Source: Acestrorhynchus altus (Eukaryota; Chordata; Actinopteri; Characiformes; Acestrorhynchidae). From it: DNA of 64,000 bases. Positions 1 through 11,960 of the stretch are shown piece after piece. Within the stretch, counting starts at the first letter, position 1, and the number at the start of each line of letters is the position of its first letter. The stretch lies in NCBI GenBank assembly GCA_034509495.1, contig CM067507.1, forward strand, positions 31,361,279 to 31,425,278, read 5' to 3'. A program made the translations under genes and the position numbers. The notes beneath the pieces are model-generated. The model ran no database searches and was not told where the DNA came from. It saw nothing but the letters and a program-made list of their open reading frames with translations.

Positions 1-1339
1 GCAATGGTTTGGGGCACATGCACACACAAACTGTGTGTCATTAATGTGTGATTAGTGCACAAAGTACAATATTTTGCTTTATTTTCATTACTAATCAATA
101 AATTACTAATACATCAAATACAGTTTGTAAAAACATTGGTTTCTGGCACATGTAGTCATTATCAGGCAATTAAGAGAATGAGCCAGTTGTAATTCTCTAA
201 GTGTCTCTTAAAAAAGACTTTGTGGACAGAATGGAGACATTTTGAATAAACATCCCCGGTCTGCAGCAGTTGAGTCTGACACTCCAGTTAAGCAAAGTTC
301 ATTAAACACATTGCAATTTCCAGTGATTAAACATGTCTTAATAGAGAAACAGTGCTTTAATCTGAAGTAGGTAAAAACACAAATATGAAGCCTCAGTCCA
401 GGCCAGTCAATCTTGTCTTTTTATTCTGCTTGAGCAACAAAGCCTAGGGGGTGGCCGAACATGTTTCTGGATATCTATCCCAGTGCAGAGCATAATTATG
501 GGCATCCACATCTGCCAAAACAAGAATGAAATACAAAAATGAATAAAAATGCAAATACATGAGGAAATAAATAAATAAGTTTCATAAGAGCAAAATTATT
601 TAACTGGATACATATTGAAGACAGTATGGTAAAATATAGAAGGAAAATGCATAAAACATTTGTCCATATTAGCATAAATTCTAATTGAAAATAAAAAAAA
701 CAGATTTTTTTATTTAGTCCATGTTAATTTGATGGGTGACATGTATTATGAAGCGCTAAGGGGGAAATGGTCAAACCCCGATCCATACCAAGAGCCTCTG
801 AGCATCAAGTACTGCTCAACTTGACCCACCCTCTCTCAACATGCATGGATGACTCCAGACCCTTTTTTACACCAAAGTGGTGGAACACTGGAGGTCCAAA
901 CAGTCACTTGCTTCTTCAGATGCCAAGTGCAGAACATCTCTTTCAAGAACATTTAATGATTTATTTTTATACTTAATTTAAGGATTATAATTATATTGTG
1001 TTTTGTGTGAACACTGGGTATTGAGGCCTCCATTCTGACATTTGCATCTGGCAGCATCTAAGCTTGAGGTATCTCTGGATTCTAGCCTAATTTTCTGAGT
1101 GAACTGCAAAGCACAAAAGTCTCTCTGGATAATGATGTAAATGTAAATGTAAATCAGGGTCAAAAGGTGGATTCAGGGTGGATTGGATATGACTAAAAAC
1201 CAAGTCAAAAAAATGGTTAAAGGTGAACCATGTACCATTTAACCTTAAAATAAGAGGTCAGAACCATGTCAAAGCCACACTGACTGTTACAGAGAGAATG
1301 ACATATCTGTCATTATCACACTGGATTCAGATTCTTCAT
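1..1339. other. Unique AT-rich non-coding DNA
   Basis: No repeat family, RNA gene or credible exon is seen here. Open frames are under 80 codons and lack recognisable motifs. A short run of ATGTAA units near 1136-1154 may be the end of an old dispersed repeat. Confidence 0.5.
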
Positions 1340-1716
1340 ATCTCAGATTTTTTATTAAGTTTTAGTTTAAATTCCAGTGCATATTCTCTGTTCATGTGTA
1401 CATGCTCAACCTGCATTCAGACTCTAACTGATCAGCAAGAGGGGCAGGACTGATGTCGCTGACCCATATGATGGGTGATAGAGGAAAATGAAAATGGAGG
1501 GGCTGTTTGCTTTCTTTCTTTGCTCACATAGTGTTGACATTTCAGAATAAAAGTCCCCAGAAGGGATAATACTGATACATACATAAAGCCAAATTTGAGT
1601 AACAAATGATCTCCTGAAAATAACAACATCTGGCATGTGTGACTGTCTCATAAATACTTTTAGATTTGTTTGGCAAATAAAAGAACATCAAACTACAAAC
1701 ATTTCTCTGCAATAGA
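1340..1716 (+). mobile_element. piggyBac-like MITE, copy A (5' part degraded)
   Basis: This stretch aligns by eye with the copies at 6786, 32128 and 58486. Shared blocks include ACATGCTCAACCTGCATTC near 1400, the GACTCTAACTGATCAGCAAGAGG block, CTGACCCATATGATGGGT, GCTGTTTGCTTTCTTTCTTT, and the 3' block GGCAAATAAAAGAACATCAA near 1672. The 5' terminus seen in other copies (TTAACCCTTAGGACACAAG) is not recognisable, and the 3' TTAA is lost. No transposase frame is present, so it is non-autonomous. Confidence 0.65.
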
Positions 1717-2483
1717 CACTGAAATCCAACAGGATGTCACCTCTTTGTTATGTCACTGTCATTCAAAATACCAGATCTGTAAACCAACTGAACAAACATG
1801 GCTGTCAGGTATTCAGACACAGTGGCACTTAATTTTAAATTCACCAATCAGACATAAGGACTGTAAACAGGCATGATTATGTGGTGGTAATGAACAATCA
1901 TATTGAAATACACAGTGCTATCTTTTTCAGAGGAAGCCGGATGCTATTGGATTGTCAGAGGAAGAGGGAGACACACATCACTGGCCACAGAGCTATTTTG
2001 AATGTCCCAGGCCAATGAAATGAAACATCACAATGTGTCCTGCAGAATGGAGATCTCCATTGGCATTGCAGCTTAGGTTCTTACAACACAGCTCACATAC
2101 TCACATTCGTAGATAGACTACACGCCTTCACCACAGCAGAAGATCCAATAGATGCAGAGGAGATGAGATAGTGTCATCTGGGACATTGATCGGCTCTGGA
2201 CCTAAACTGGTTTCCTCAGCATCCTAATTTTTTAGTGCAGTACCTCCCAACATGCTCTCTATCCCATAAGAGGGTTTACTTCAGCTGTGGAAGTTTTACA
2301 GTCTCTAGCCCTATGTCAGTCAAACCATGCAGGAGGTCTGTGATGAAACTGATGCAGAGTCTGTGCAAGGATGGATTCACCATTCTAAGGTTCTGCCCTG
2401 GCTGACTGTGAGAGAGAATACATCCTGTGAGGGGGTGATGAGCTATGGCCAGATCCAGCTGGGTGAAAAGTTGATGCTCAGGA
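1717..2483. other. Unique non-coding DNA
   Basis: No element or exon is recognised. The stretch is single-copy within this window. Confidence 0.45.
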
Positions 2484-2721
<238 letters not shown>

Positions 2722-2984
2722 AAATATTTATTGTCATCTCCCATCTTTCAGCTCTGCTCCAACATGTATCTTCTGTAAACCCCGTATTTTGTCTTGCAGT
2801 CGTCTGCTCATGGTCTGCAGATACGATTATGGAGCTCTGATTGGTCAGCCTGATTTTAATGCGTACAACCTTGCAGAAAATTGAGTAGGGGCTGATTGAA
2901 AAATTTACACAGTGTTGCAATCTGTCAGTTTCAGAGTCTGTGAAAACTCATTTTTGACTCTAAAAACTGGACTTGGTGTGAAAG

Positions 2985-3090
2985 GGCCTTAACTGTGTTA
3001 CTCGAGTCATATGTGTGTGAGATCCTGTAATATTACTGTAATGCCTGAGTGCACAGTTCAGATGCCAGCTCTAATTTCTTTATAAGTTAT
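2985..3090 (+). repeat. Unclassified dispersed repeat Z, short fragment
   Basis: The segment containing GAGATCCTGTAATATTACTGT and TTCAGATGCCAGCTCT resembles blocks in 11805-11960 and 34915-35080. No terminal repeats are visible, so the class is unknown. Confidence 0.35.
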
Positions 3091-3884
3091 GAGTTTCTTT
3101 ATGAGTTCTAATTTCTCAATGGAAATTCAGCACAGTGGTATAGGGTTTATATCCAATAATGGTGCCTTTTTTTAAGTTCCTCAATGTTTATTTCCACTAG
3201 AGGTGTATTATTAGTAGAAAAGCTCATTGCTACCAATATCAGACTTTGTTATTCGAGGACTCTTCAGAAGTAACATGTCAAACTGTGTTCTGTCCAGCCT
3301 AATAATAACTACTGCTGGAGTCTGGCATCATCAAGCCACACCTCCTGCACCAGTCAGTGGTACTCACTGTGTTTGGTACAGGGTTGAATTGTTTTATGCA
3401 CTTAGACAGAAAAGCAGTGGTGCTTTCAGTGCAAATAGATAGCAACAATCACAAAAACACAGAACAGACAGTTTTCTTCTTGTTCTACACACTGCACTGC
3501 ACACACAGCGGTGCACTCCACAGCGAGGAAATTTAAGGTCAGTAATTTCCCTCCAGAACTTTTAGTGGGAACCCTGATTTTAGGATTAAAAAATGGGTGG
3601 AATGGTATGTGATTTGAATTTATACATGCTTTATAGCAACTATAACCAGCAAAGCATGCTGTGTCCTAACACAGCATTGAATTGGCTTCTTGCTGTAGAT
3701 ATTTATACAGTATAGTCAGGCACACACATAATGTACCCTATACACTGAAAACTAGTTATCATGATCCATGACTTACACGTCCCATTGACGTTAGACTGCA
3801 CTGAGCTGCAGGATATGTGTGAGGCCGCCTGCACTGAATGTGGATGTGATTTCTGACAATTCCACGACAATTCTAGTAAGACTC
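3091..3884. other. Unique non-coding DNA
   Basis: No repeat or coding feature is recognised. It lies between a fragment of repeat Z and a Tc1/mariner relic fragment. Confidence 0.4.
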
Positions 3885-4020
3885 TACTGCTCACAATTAT
3901 TACCATCTAATGAACTGTCCACTATGGGAGGTAATACCTTCTGTGACATTTCAGGTACATGTGACATTGTGGATCAGGCAATGTTAAATACCCACACAAC
4001 TTCAGAAACAGAAGGACCCA
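3885..4020 (+). mobile_element. Tc1/mariner relic family M, internal fragment
   Basis: The block CTGTCCACTATGGGAGGTAA, TACCTTCTGTGACATT and the following CACACAACTTCAGAAACAG match the copy at 62023-62422 in the same orientation. Ends are missing. No reading frame is preserved. Confidence 0.6.
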
Positions 4021-4038
4021 TAAAAACAAACAACAACA

Positions 4039-4039
<1 letters not shown>

Positions 4040-4106
<67 letters not shown>
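4040..4106. repeat. (AAT)n microsatellite
   Basis: An uninterrupted AAT tract of about 67 bp, preceded by a short CAA run. It accounts for the poly-Asn, poly-Tyr and poly-Leu open frames on both strands. Confidence 0.97.
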
Positions 4107-4131
4107 TGTAACCATTCAGATTCAGCATACC

Positions 4132-4457
4132 TGTGAATTTTGGTACCTCCCAAGATCACGTATCTGTCTTGTCCCTCTGGTCTGGTCTTTGTTTTGTTTA
4201 TCTTCCCTCCTGCTTCTGAGCACATGTCATGTCTCCGCCCATTCTCGGCTGTGTCTCATGTATCTTTAAGTCCAGAGACATTAATAATCATGTCTCATTA
4301 TTTAAGTCCTGCTGTTTTAGTCTGTCATTGTCTGCTTGTTTGCTTGTCTACTTGTCCTGTGATGGTTTATGTAAGTGGTCTATGTAATCTTGTCAATAAA
4401 TACAACCCAGCATGTACAGCCACTACCTACCTGTTCCTTGAGTCCACAAGCATTACA
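4132..4457 (+). mobile_element. LTR-like dispersed repeat, shortened copy
   Basis: It shares GTCAATAAATACAACCCAGC near 4392 and the ACCTACCTGT block with the reverse complement of 13637-14105. It also shares CATGTCTCCGCCCATTC upstream. The segment begins TGT and ends ACA, with an AATAAA signal about 60 bp from the end, which fits a solo LTR. It is about 326 bp against 467-469 bp for the other two copies, so it is internally shortened. The LTR assignment is an inference; no internal retroelement region is present. Confidence 0.5.
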
Positions 4458-4553
4458 CTTGCAAGAGGATTTACCCCCCCTTGGCTTTTTACCTATTTTA
4501 TATATTTTTTAATTATCTGAATTGGTTGTGATGCATCTGCTCAAAATAATCTA

Positions 4554-5115
4554 AGTATATATATATATATATATACATAAACTGAAAATTGGCAAGCTTA
4601 TAAAGAGTTCTGGTGCAACCAGTTTCCTTCAGAAGTCCCATCACATGCTTAGTGAAGTGAGGGCCACATGTGTGGCATGATCTGTCAGTATATAAACACA
4701 TTTTGTGTCCCCCCCTCCAGAGGATGCAATACCATTAAGCAAGAGATAAACAACTTGTGACAAGTCATTGAGAAGTACATGTCAGGGTTGGGTTATAAAA
4801 TATTTCCAAAGCTGGAGCAGTTTTGCCTTGAGGGACAGGCAAAAATCCCAGTGGTAAGATGTTGCAAGCTCATGGGGACTTGCAGCTATAATTGCTGCAA
4901 AAGGGGGCTCTGCAAATTGGGGGGTGAATAGTTATGCACACTGAAGTTTTCTGTTATTTTGTCCTAGTTGTTGTTTGCTTCAAAATAAAAATAAAATGTA
5001 GGCATGTTCTGTAAATGAAATGAAACCTCAAAAAAAATCAATTTTAATTTCAGCTTGAGAGGTAGCAAAAGACGAAAAATGCCAAGAGGGGTGAATAGTT
5101 TCGGAAGGCACTGTA
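4554..5115 (+). pseudogene. Tc1-like transposon, internally deleted
   Basis: This is a remnant of a teleost Tc1-like DNA transposon. The 5' part (GCTTATAAAGAGTTCTGGTG at 4597, GATCTGTCAGTATATAAACAC, and the coding start region giving EKYMSGLGYKI-like residues near 4770-4810) is followed directly by the 3' untranslated part (GGGGGTGAATAGTTATGCAC at 4920). The terminal inverted repeat ends CGGAAGGCACTGTA at 5115. The DNA-binding helices and the whole catalytic core are missing, so it cannot encode transposase. The left end lies in a (TA)n run at 4554-4576, consistent with TA target preference. Family recognition is from memory of teleost Tc1 consensuses. Confidence 0.8.
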
Positions 5116-6785
5116 CGTATTTCACCAAAATAGCATTTCTAAAGACAACCATCTGTCCTTACAGGCTTAGTAACAGACATTTCCAGGAGGAAAAAAAAAT
5201 AAAACCTTGGCTTATATCATGGGTTTGACAGCACACCGTATTTATTAAGAATCCCTCATGAAAAGCTCAATATAGTGCCTCTCTCGTCTATATCAGGTTT
5301 TTCAGAGTTTGTTTCCCTGATTATCTGTGAGTTTACAAGCCTGAAATTTGGAACCACCTCAACCGTGTTTCTTTTATTTTTTTTCCCCCCGTTAACACCA
5401 TGATGTACAATCACAATATTTAAATTTCCAGAGAGATTATGGAACGAGTTCTCATTAATAAGCTCACATGGCCGTGGGATTTTCTGCAGTGTTTGCAGTA
5501 GAGGACGGGGGAAATGCTTCATTTGCATTGCACACATGCAGCAGTTACTGACTCTTCTAAACTGTAAACTGCCATTCACCAGTTCACGACAGCTAAAACA
5601 CAGCAGACGTGATTGGCAAGATGCTTATTCGCTCGAATAACTTTTGAAGCTTCAAGGTTGAGAGAGGAACAATGTTAGTGCTCACACTGTCTCTGGCTGA
5701 AAGTTTGCCAGAAGTGTAACGTAAGACAACTCTGACAGAGATCAGTGTACATGACTGAAATGAATGAGACAAATGCCTGCTTCTCTACATTTATGACACG
5801 TAAATTCTCAGTCTCCTCTAATCCCTCAAACTGATGATGAAACAGCTGCATGCACCATTCTCTCCCACAGTACTTCTCAAATATGTGTGTATATATTATT
5901 CATATCGTTCATAATTCATGTCTGCTTTTTTCCCCCCCAAAGAAGACTTACACATATGGTGTACATTTGAAAATCTCTATGAGATGCTCTGATCGGGACA
6001 CATGATTAATATGCTGTCTGGGCCACATCACTGAGCTGTGCTGTTGAACTCCTCTGTAGATCAACGTCATATCACAAAGTCCTACTCTGTGGCACATCTT
6101 TGTGGAGGAGGATAAACGAGGGTTGGATTAGAGCGGTGAGTGGGGCTGCCGAAAGGAGAGCTTACCTTAAGAGTGCGAGGCTGTCTCAGGAAGTAGTTAG
6201 CAGGAAAGGGCTGAGGCATGCATTATTAAACACAGGGGCGCTTGATCAAAAGGAAAGTTATCTACAGCTAATCCTGTGCCTGTTGCCGAGCCACTAGCAG
6301 GCTGTGCATTCGGAATCACAACAGACACACCACACAAACAATTACCGTGCTGCAAATAATGCTGCTTGATGCTGCAGAGTGCTCCTTACTGCACCTTACT
6401 GAGGCCTGACAAGGGCACTGGCTTTGCCACTCACCCCTAGTGTTAACATACACTGCATAATGCTTAAACCCCTGCAACGCTGCTGTGCCCCATGCACTGA
6501 CACACTCATTCCATGCTGGTATCAGTGTAATGCATTCATTCAAAGTGCTTTGACCTGAAAGTAACGGCCTCTTAAACTCTTCAACTCTTATTACATGATT
6601 GTAGGGGCGGGCAGTGGAAGTCCTGAACCGTGTGTAGTTCTCTAGACCCTAAAAGTGTTAACCAGATAAATATGAGGTACAAACTCTAGGTAATTATTTT
6701 GGGTAATGTGATGGTACATTGTGAGTCGATCTAGCTAAAGTGCGCTAAAATGCCTAGTAGGTTCTATTTATTAACAGCCAGTTCT
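5116..6785. other. Unique non-coding DNA
   Basis: No dispersed repeat or exon is recognised. A 107-codon minus-strand frame at 5256-5579 has no signal peptide, no domain motif and no splice context, and is probably chance. Confidence 0.45.
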
Positions 6786-7484
6786 TTAACCCTTAGGACA
6801 CAAGGTCTGCATTTTGTGGGCAGTTACATGCCATGATGCACATAATATAGCAAACAGCAGGACAGAAAACTTAAACTTCCAATATTCCAACTAAATAAAA
6901 TCCCAGTTTAAATGCCAACGGGGCTTCCAGTGCATGTTTACTGCTCTGTCCATGTTTACATGCTCAACCTTCATGCCAGGTCTGACTGATCAGTAAGAGG
7001 GGGTGGGGTAAATGACATCACTGACCCAGATATTGGGTTACTGAGGAAAATGAAATGCGAGAGGCTGTTTACTTTCTTTATTTGCTCACACAATGTTCGA
7101 ATTCCAGAATAAAAGTCCCAAGAAGGGATAACACTATTTAATCATAACAAGCAACTCATCAAACGTATTACATATTCAGCTCTGGATGATCAATTTCCAG
7201 CAGGATTTCTGAGATTTAAATTGTTTTTATTCCTTACAAGACAACAAACAAACAAACAAATGAATAAACGTACAAAACATGGTCAAATTCATACAAATAT
7301 TTAAATGTTGTTAGTATTATCACTTTGAAATGAAGACAAATTTGTATATCATAGGAGCTCCTGAAAATAACAATAACATGCATATATGACTGTCTATTGT
7401 AAATACATGTCTAATGTTTAAGCAAATAAAAGTACATAAAACTATAAAAATGTTCCGCAATATTAGCCTAGACTTGAGTTGATG
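6786..7484 (+). mobile_element. piggyBac-like MITE, copy B (near full length)
   Basis: The copy starts TTAACCCTTAGGACACAAGG at 6786, with TTAA as the presumed target site and a CCCTTA-type terminus as in piggyBac elements. It shares CAGTTACATGCCAT, ATGCCAACGGGGCTTCCAGTG, GACTGATCAGTAAGAGGG and GCAAATAAAAGTACATAAAA with other copies. It ends near 7484 in a mutated terminus (GACTTGAGTTGA where copy D has GACTTCTAAAGGTTAA). It has no coding capacity. An internal ACAAACAAACAAA run near 7242-7261 marks the spot where copy E carries a long (CA)n tract. Confidence 0.75.
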
Positions 7485-8165
7485 CAATTTGCTCTCACAT
7501 ATAAACATTCATATCGTTCAATTTTTCCTGCACAAAACGTGACCTATTGGGTCATCTTCTCACCTGACCACTGGTAGCACTACTGAGTGAAACATCATGT
7601 TTAAATCATTGTTTCTTTGAAGAGCTAATAATTTCACATTTATTTAAGGAATAAGAAGTTATCTTCTGTGACAGGAGATTATTCTGCGGTCATTTGAGTC
7701 TGAAGTGGATTGTTAACATTAATGGACAAAGTAGGCTTTAACTGCTGCCAAGCAACAGACAGACAGCAACTGCAAACCTACAAAGCTTCTTGCCAGTAAG
7801 TAGCTCTCTGATTTTGTTCAAACTTATTTGACACTCTGCTCTGCAGGTTGCAATCAACTACAGCAAACCTGTAATGCTCCAAAATCCATCCATCCTTTTC
7901 ATTTGTTTGAGTCCAGTCCTTAATGGAAGGGGAGTGTCAACATACTAGTAGGCTTAAGGCTATTTCAGAGGAAAAGAGAAACACAGAAATGACTCACCTC
8001 CTCAGAATGACCACGACCACACACAACAAACAACCTGAATGTAAAATGGATCATATTATCATCAGATTTATTTGCTGTGACAGGAGACCATGACACAATG
8101 CCCAAATGATACAGACTATCAATTTAATAAATAAAGGTCTTTTAAATAAATTCATTAATTTAAAA
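7485..8165. other. Unique non-coding DNA
   Basis: No element or exon is recognised. Confidence 0.4.
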
Positions 8166-8218
8166 ACAACAATAACAACAACAACAACAACAACAACGAC
8201 AATAATAATAATAATAAC

Positions 8219-8254
<36 letters not shown>

Positions 8255-8280
8255 TATCATTATTATTATTATTATTATTT
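8166..8280. repeat. (AAC)n-(AAT)n-(ATT)n compound microsatellite with palindromic half
   Basis: An AAC run (about 8166-8198) passes into AAT units (to about 8253). After the short spacer TATC it becomes ATT units to 8280. The AAT and ATT arms are reverse complements and can fold into a hairpin of roughly 20 bp. Confidence 0.95.
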
Positions 8281-9012
8281 TAATTATAGTCTCCAAGTTG
8301 TTAAATATGTATTATATTTATTAATGCTGTATATTTATATTTAATCAAAAAGAACAGGTGGCCAAATTAAGCAGGTTTTCAGGTTCTAACACAGTGTTGT
8401 AACACTGTTATTACACAGCTTTTAAAGTCTTCAGTTCTGTTTTTGATGCCCATTCAAAAGTTTAAACTTCAATCCTTCAAAAGTTAAAAAATCATGTTTG
8501 AAATCTTCTTGAAGTGCTTTGAACACTTATCAATGTTATTCTCCATAAATGTTTCAGGAAGCTGAAACTGCTTTATTATATATATATTTTTTTACATGTT
8601 CTTGAATTTTTATTCCACCTTAAATAGCACAGCAGCTGTAACATTTGGGGTGGCATTGAAAAGTAGAATAAGTGACAGAGTGACTTTTATTAGGGGTGAG
8701 ATAAGGGAGTAGATAAGGGGGCATGGCCATTCCAATATGTGAACAACACTCGCACTAGTGCAGACTGACTCAAGGCAATGTAAGACTCAAGCTTTTATGA
8801 TAAAAAACTCTTAAACAAGACCACAACATATTGATTTTTGTGCTGAATGTTTATGTAGGCAACTGGAAAAGCTGATCAAGGCTGTTGGACAGCTTGACTG
8901 GTCCCCTGAAATATGGCCTCATACTGTATATACATACTATGTCATAAATGACTGGACATGTATTTCATAATATATGCACATGTTCATATTTTATACATAC
9001 ACTGTGTTCTGT
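8281..9012. other. Unique AT-rich non-coding DNA
   Basis: No element or exon is recognised. Confidence 0.4.
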
Positions 9013-9133
9013 AATGTCCAAATGTTTGTGTATTGCAATGAATGCATTCAGCTACATTAAGTTTCACCCATTGCTGACACAGATGTGCAAATGCACACAC
9101 ATAGCTTGTCTAGTCCCTGTAGAGAAGGACCGC
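9013..9133 (-). mobile_element. Mariner-type MITE (GGACAAAAGTATTGGGACAC family), 3' end, minus strand
   Basis: Read on the minus strand, it contains ACTAGACAAGCTATGTGTGTG, GCATTTGCACATCTGTGTCAGC and a terminal block ending TACACAAACATTTGGACA at 9015. These match the 3' halves of the copies at 42690-42932 and 48195-48343. The 5' half is absent. Confidence 0.65.
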
Positions 9134-9164
9134 CAGTAGAATAGGGACAGAAAAACAAGAACAT

Positions 9165-9177
9165 ATTGTGTGTGAAT

Positions 9178-9249
<72 letters not shown>

Positions 9250-9375
9250 CCTATGATGGACTAGTGCCCTGTTTAGGGTTGTATCCCGCCCTTGCGCTCA
9301 CAGTTGCCGGCTGGGCACTGGCTCCCTCGTGACCCTATTCAGGAATAAGCGGTACAGAAAATGGATGGGTGGATG
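9165..9375 (+). mobile_element. V-SINE-like 3' region with internal (TG)n
   Basis: Downstream of a (TG)n tract (9180-9248), CCCTATGATGGACTAGTGCCC, CAGTTGCCGGCTGGGCAC, GTGACCCTATTCAGGAATAA and GCGGTACAGAAAATGGATGG match the 3' part of vertebrate V-SINE/HE1-type SINEs as I recall them. The tRNA-like head is missing. The TG tract lies where these SINEs carry a variable TG-rich spacer. Confidence 0.7.
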
Positions 9376-9549
9376 AATATTGACTCCATGCCAGGCTTGA
9401 GGTAAAGGGTTATAAAGCCCCCCAGTATTGAATAATGGAGTAAGGCTCCAATACTTCCAGCACAGTTCATCCCAAAGTATTGGATAGAGCACCATACATC
9501 GTTCTATGGAAGGGATTTTACCCTTCAAATCCAAATAGTAGATGAATAG

Positions 9550-9587
9550 ATGGATGGATGGATGGATGGATGGATGGATGGGTGGAT

Positions 9588-9672
<85 letters not shown>

Positions 9673-9674
9673 TC

Positions 9675-9710
<36 letters not shown>
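9550..9710. repeat. Compound (GGAT)n-(GATA)n-(GATT)n microsatellite
   Basis: Three tetranucleotide blocks run in series: GGAT to about 9587, GATA 9588-9672, GATT 9675-9710. They explain a 220-codon minus-strand open frame (9298-9960) that is mostly YLSI, SINQ and SIHP repeats and is not a gene. Confidence 0.97.
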
Positions 9711-9711
<1 letters not shown>

Positions 9712-9759
9712 ACATAGCTTGATGACCATTTGCAATCCTTCATGAACTTCATATACATC

Positions 9760-10072
9760 CACATTGATGAGGTATTCCTGCAGCATAGAAGGCCATTGGG
9801 CCAAAGTTTCTTGTATCAGTTTCATTATTCCTGAAACTCGATTGAGGAACTTTACGTGCACTGTTAAAATACAACTTCTGAACTGGAATATCCCATCCAT
9901 CTGATCTCGACCAGACTCGCATAATTCATATCGACTTGTGAAGAGCATGCTGGCCAACATTCAACCTCATTCACAAGATAACACCTCACAACTTATACTG
10001 GTGTGGGTGTTCTGAAGCCATCCTTTGAGATAAAACCCCTTCATAATCAATTTTGACATGTCAGTGTATATT
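9760..10072 (+). mobile_element. Tc1/mariner relic family M, 3' end
   Basis: TCACAAGATAACACCTCACAAC near 9971, CTTCATAATCAATTTTGACA near 10040 and the terminal block TGACATGTCAGTGTATAT ending near 10072 match the copies at 56375 and 62023. The terminus is the reverse complement of the 5' end ATATACACTGACA at 62023. It is 5' truncated with no usable frame. Confidence 0.7.
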
Positions 10073-11804
10073 GCCATATAGGAAGATCAATGTGTGACAT
10101 ATGTTTATTACACCAGTCCATTTATCAGTTCCCCAAAATATTTCCCACTGCAGCTTGGCCAAAAACACAATATGTGAGCAAACCTAATGTGTAATCTGAA
10201 AATGGACCTGAGGTCAGCTGGAACACAGCAGAGTCTGTCTGAGTTTAAAATCAGGAAGCCACTGAATGTGGAGTCAAGTTGTCTTTAATGTTCCCATGTA
10301 CACTCAGCATGTCGCTCCATAAATGTAAAGCAAGAATTGGGCTAATAAGACCTCAAGGAATTCATTTAAACGTGTATCCAGGGGGGACATTCCTTTATCT
10401 TTTTTACTTTTGGTCTCAAAATCACTAAATCCATTCTTGGACAGAGGCAGCTGTTTATCGTTTTGTTTTTAAATGTTTTATGGAAGTTTAAAACAAGGCA
10501 CCTCTATTATGGCAGAGAAACAAAAGACTCATAAAACTAGCTTTCAATACTTTTAATACTCCAGCTCAACTTAAAGCTGGATTTAATGGCATTTCGAGAT
10601 TGGCTGTCTTGTGTTTGTATTCATGGTCGATAATGATAATAATAAAAGAAGGGAAGCATTTCTCTGGGGCAGTGTGTAATCGCATTGAATCTGTTTAAGA
10701 ACAGAGCTGTATTGGCGACTGTGAGGCCAGGAAAAGGCCCCTGGGTCTTTAGATTCTCATTACACCAGAGCAAGGCTGTGGCACATTCGTCCAAATCCTA
10801 TTTGTATGTTTGTTTATTTGCCTTTCACTATTTTTTTTTTCTTTTTGGAGCCATGTCCACACTGCTGTTTGCATGGTGATGGATGAGTGAGAGAAGGCAG
10901 TAGCTTGTGGCTTGTGTGTTTTGCTTTGAAGATTTGAGCATAAATTATGTAAAAACCGCAGCTAAGAAGCTTGTTCTGTTAAATTGTAAATAATTAATTG
11001 GATGCTGTCATGTTAGCACTAAATTGTCTATTTATTCATTTGTGAATAAACATCCCAGACTTAAAGTTTAAATGGCAAAAAGTACAACTTTTGTTCTCAA
11101 AGAATGATTATTTGTGATAATTCGTTCTTCTTTTGATTCTTATTTCAGATGCATGCATTCGTTCACTAAGTACTTGATTCATATTCATTTACACTGTATT
11201 GGATTATACATGAACAACAGACAGCTGTCACTGTCATCTGTTCCTGAGATTACCAGAGCAAAGACAATGGATCATAACACTATCAAGCGCATCTCAGACA
11301 CTACCAAATGTGTTTATATAGCAGATGCTGAGCTCAGCCGTGTGGACTTAACTCAGTTTTCACAGTTCACCTCCCTGTTTCACATGGCTGTCATGAAGTG
11401 CAATTGGTAAGTGGACTTCATATGAGCCCAGAATCATTGATCTGAATAGACCTAAACTGATTGACTGAGATTGACCCCATTGTGTTTCACTAAGTTAAGC
11501 CTCTTCCGAGGGATCCTCTCCATCACTGGAGTGAAACATGAGAGACTGAAGCAAGGATGAAATATGGCCTCCAGAAATCAAAGGGTGCAGTCTGCATGCT
11601 AAACAGATTCCACCTTTACAAACAACACAAGTGTTTGGTGTGATTTACTTTAAGGAAAAGAGGCCTGATTTTCATATTTTAGGTGTTACAAAAAGTATGT
11701 ACCGACTGTGCCTGAATAACAGCTTCAGAATTATGTTTGTGCTCCGCTAACAGGGAAAATAGGGTCTCTATCATTGCCAACTTAAGCCCATAAAGCTGTT
11801 ACTG
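10073..11804. other. Unique DNA with a possible regulatory segment (10490-10960)
   Basis: No repeat is recognised. The part from about 10490 to 10960 has even composition, TTTAATACTCC and TTTAATGGCA motifs, and no match elsewhere in the window. It could be a conserved non-coding element, but nothing here proves it. Open frames at 10685 and 11114 lack motifs. Confidence 0.3.
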
Positions 11805-11960
11805 CACTATGTAACTTTGGTGGAGCTCTATGATTTTTTGTGTAAAATCCTGTAATATTGCTCTACCAACTCAGTCCACTTGGCTCTTTCACTTCAGTTA
11901 TTGATCCTTCAGCTTATCAACAATTGCACCTATATAACTGTCGATGAAGAGGTGCTCATA
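11805..11960 (+). repeat. Unclassified dispersed repeat Z
   Basis: GCACTATGTAACTTTGGTGGAG, TGTAAAATCCTGTAATATTG, CAGTCCACTTGGCTC and TTTCACTTCAG recur in order in 34915-35080. A poly(A) run of about 13 follows near 11960, which would fit a retroposed tail, but the class is unresolved. Confidence 0.4.

Noticed and set aside
4140..4520. 126-codon plus frame rich in hydrophobic residues
   Set aside because: It lies in an LTR-like repeat whose other copies have different frames.
9298..9960. Longest open frame, 220 codons on the minus strand
   Set aside because: It is mostly translated tetranucleotide repeat plus transposon tail and SINE sequence; no domain.
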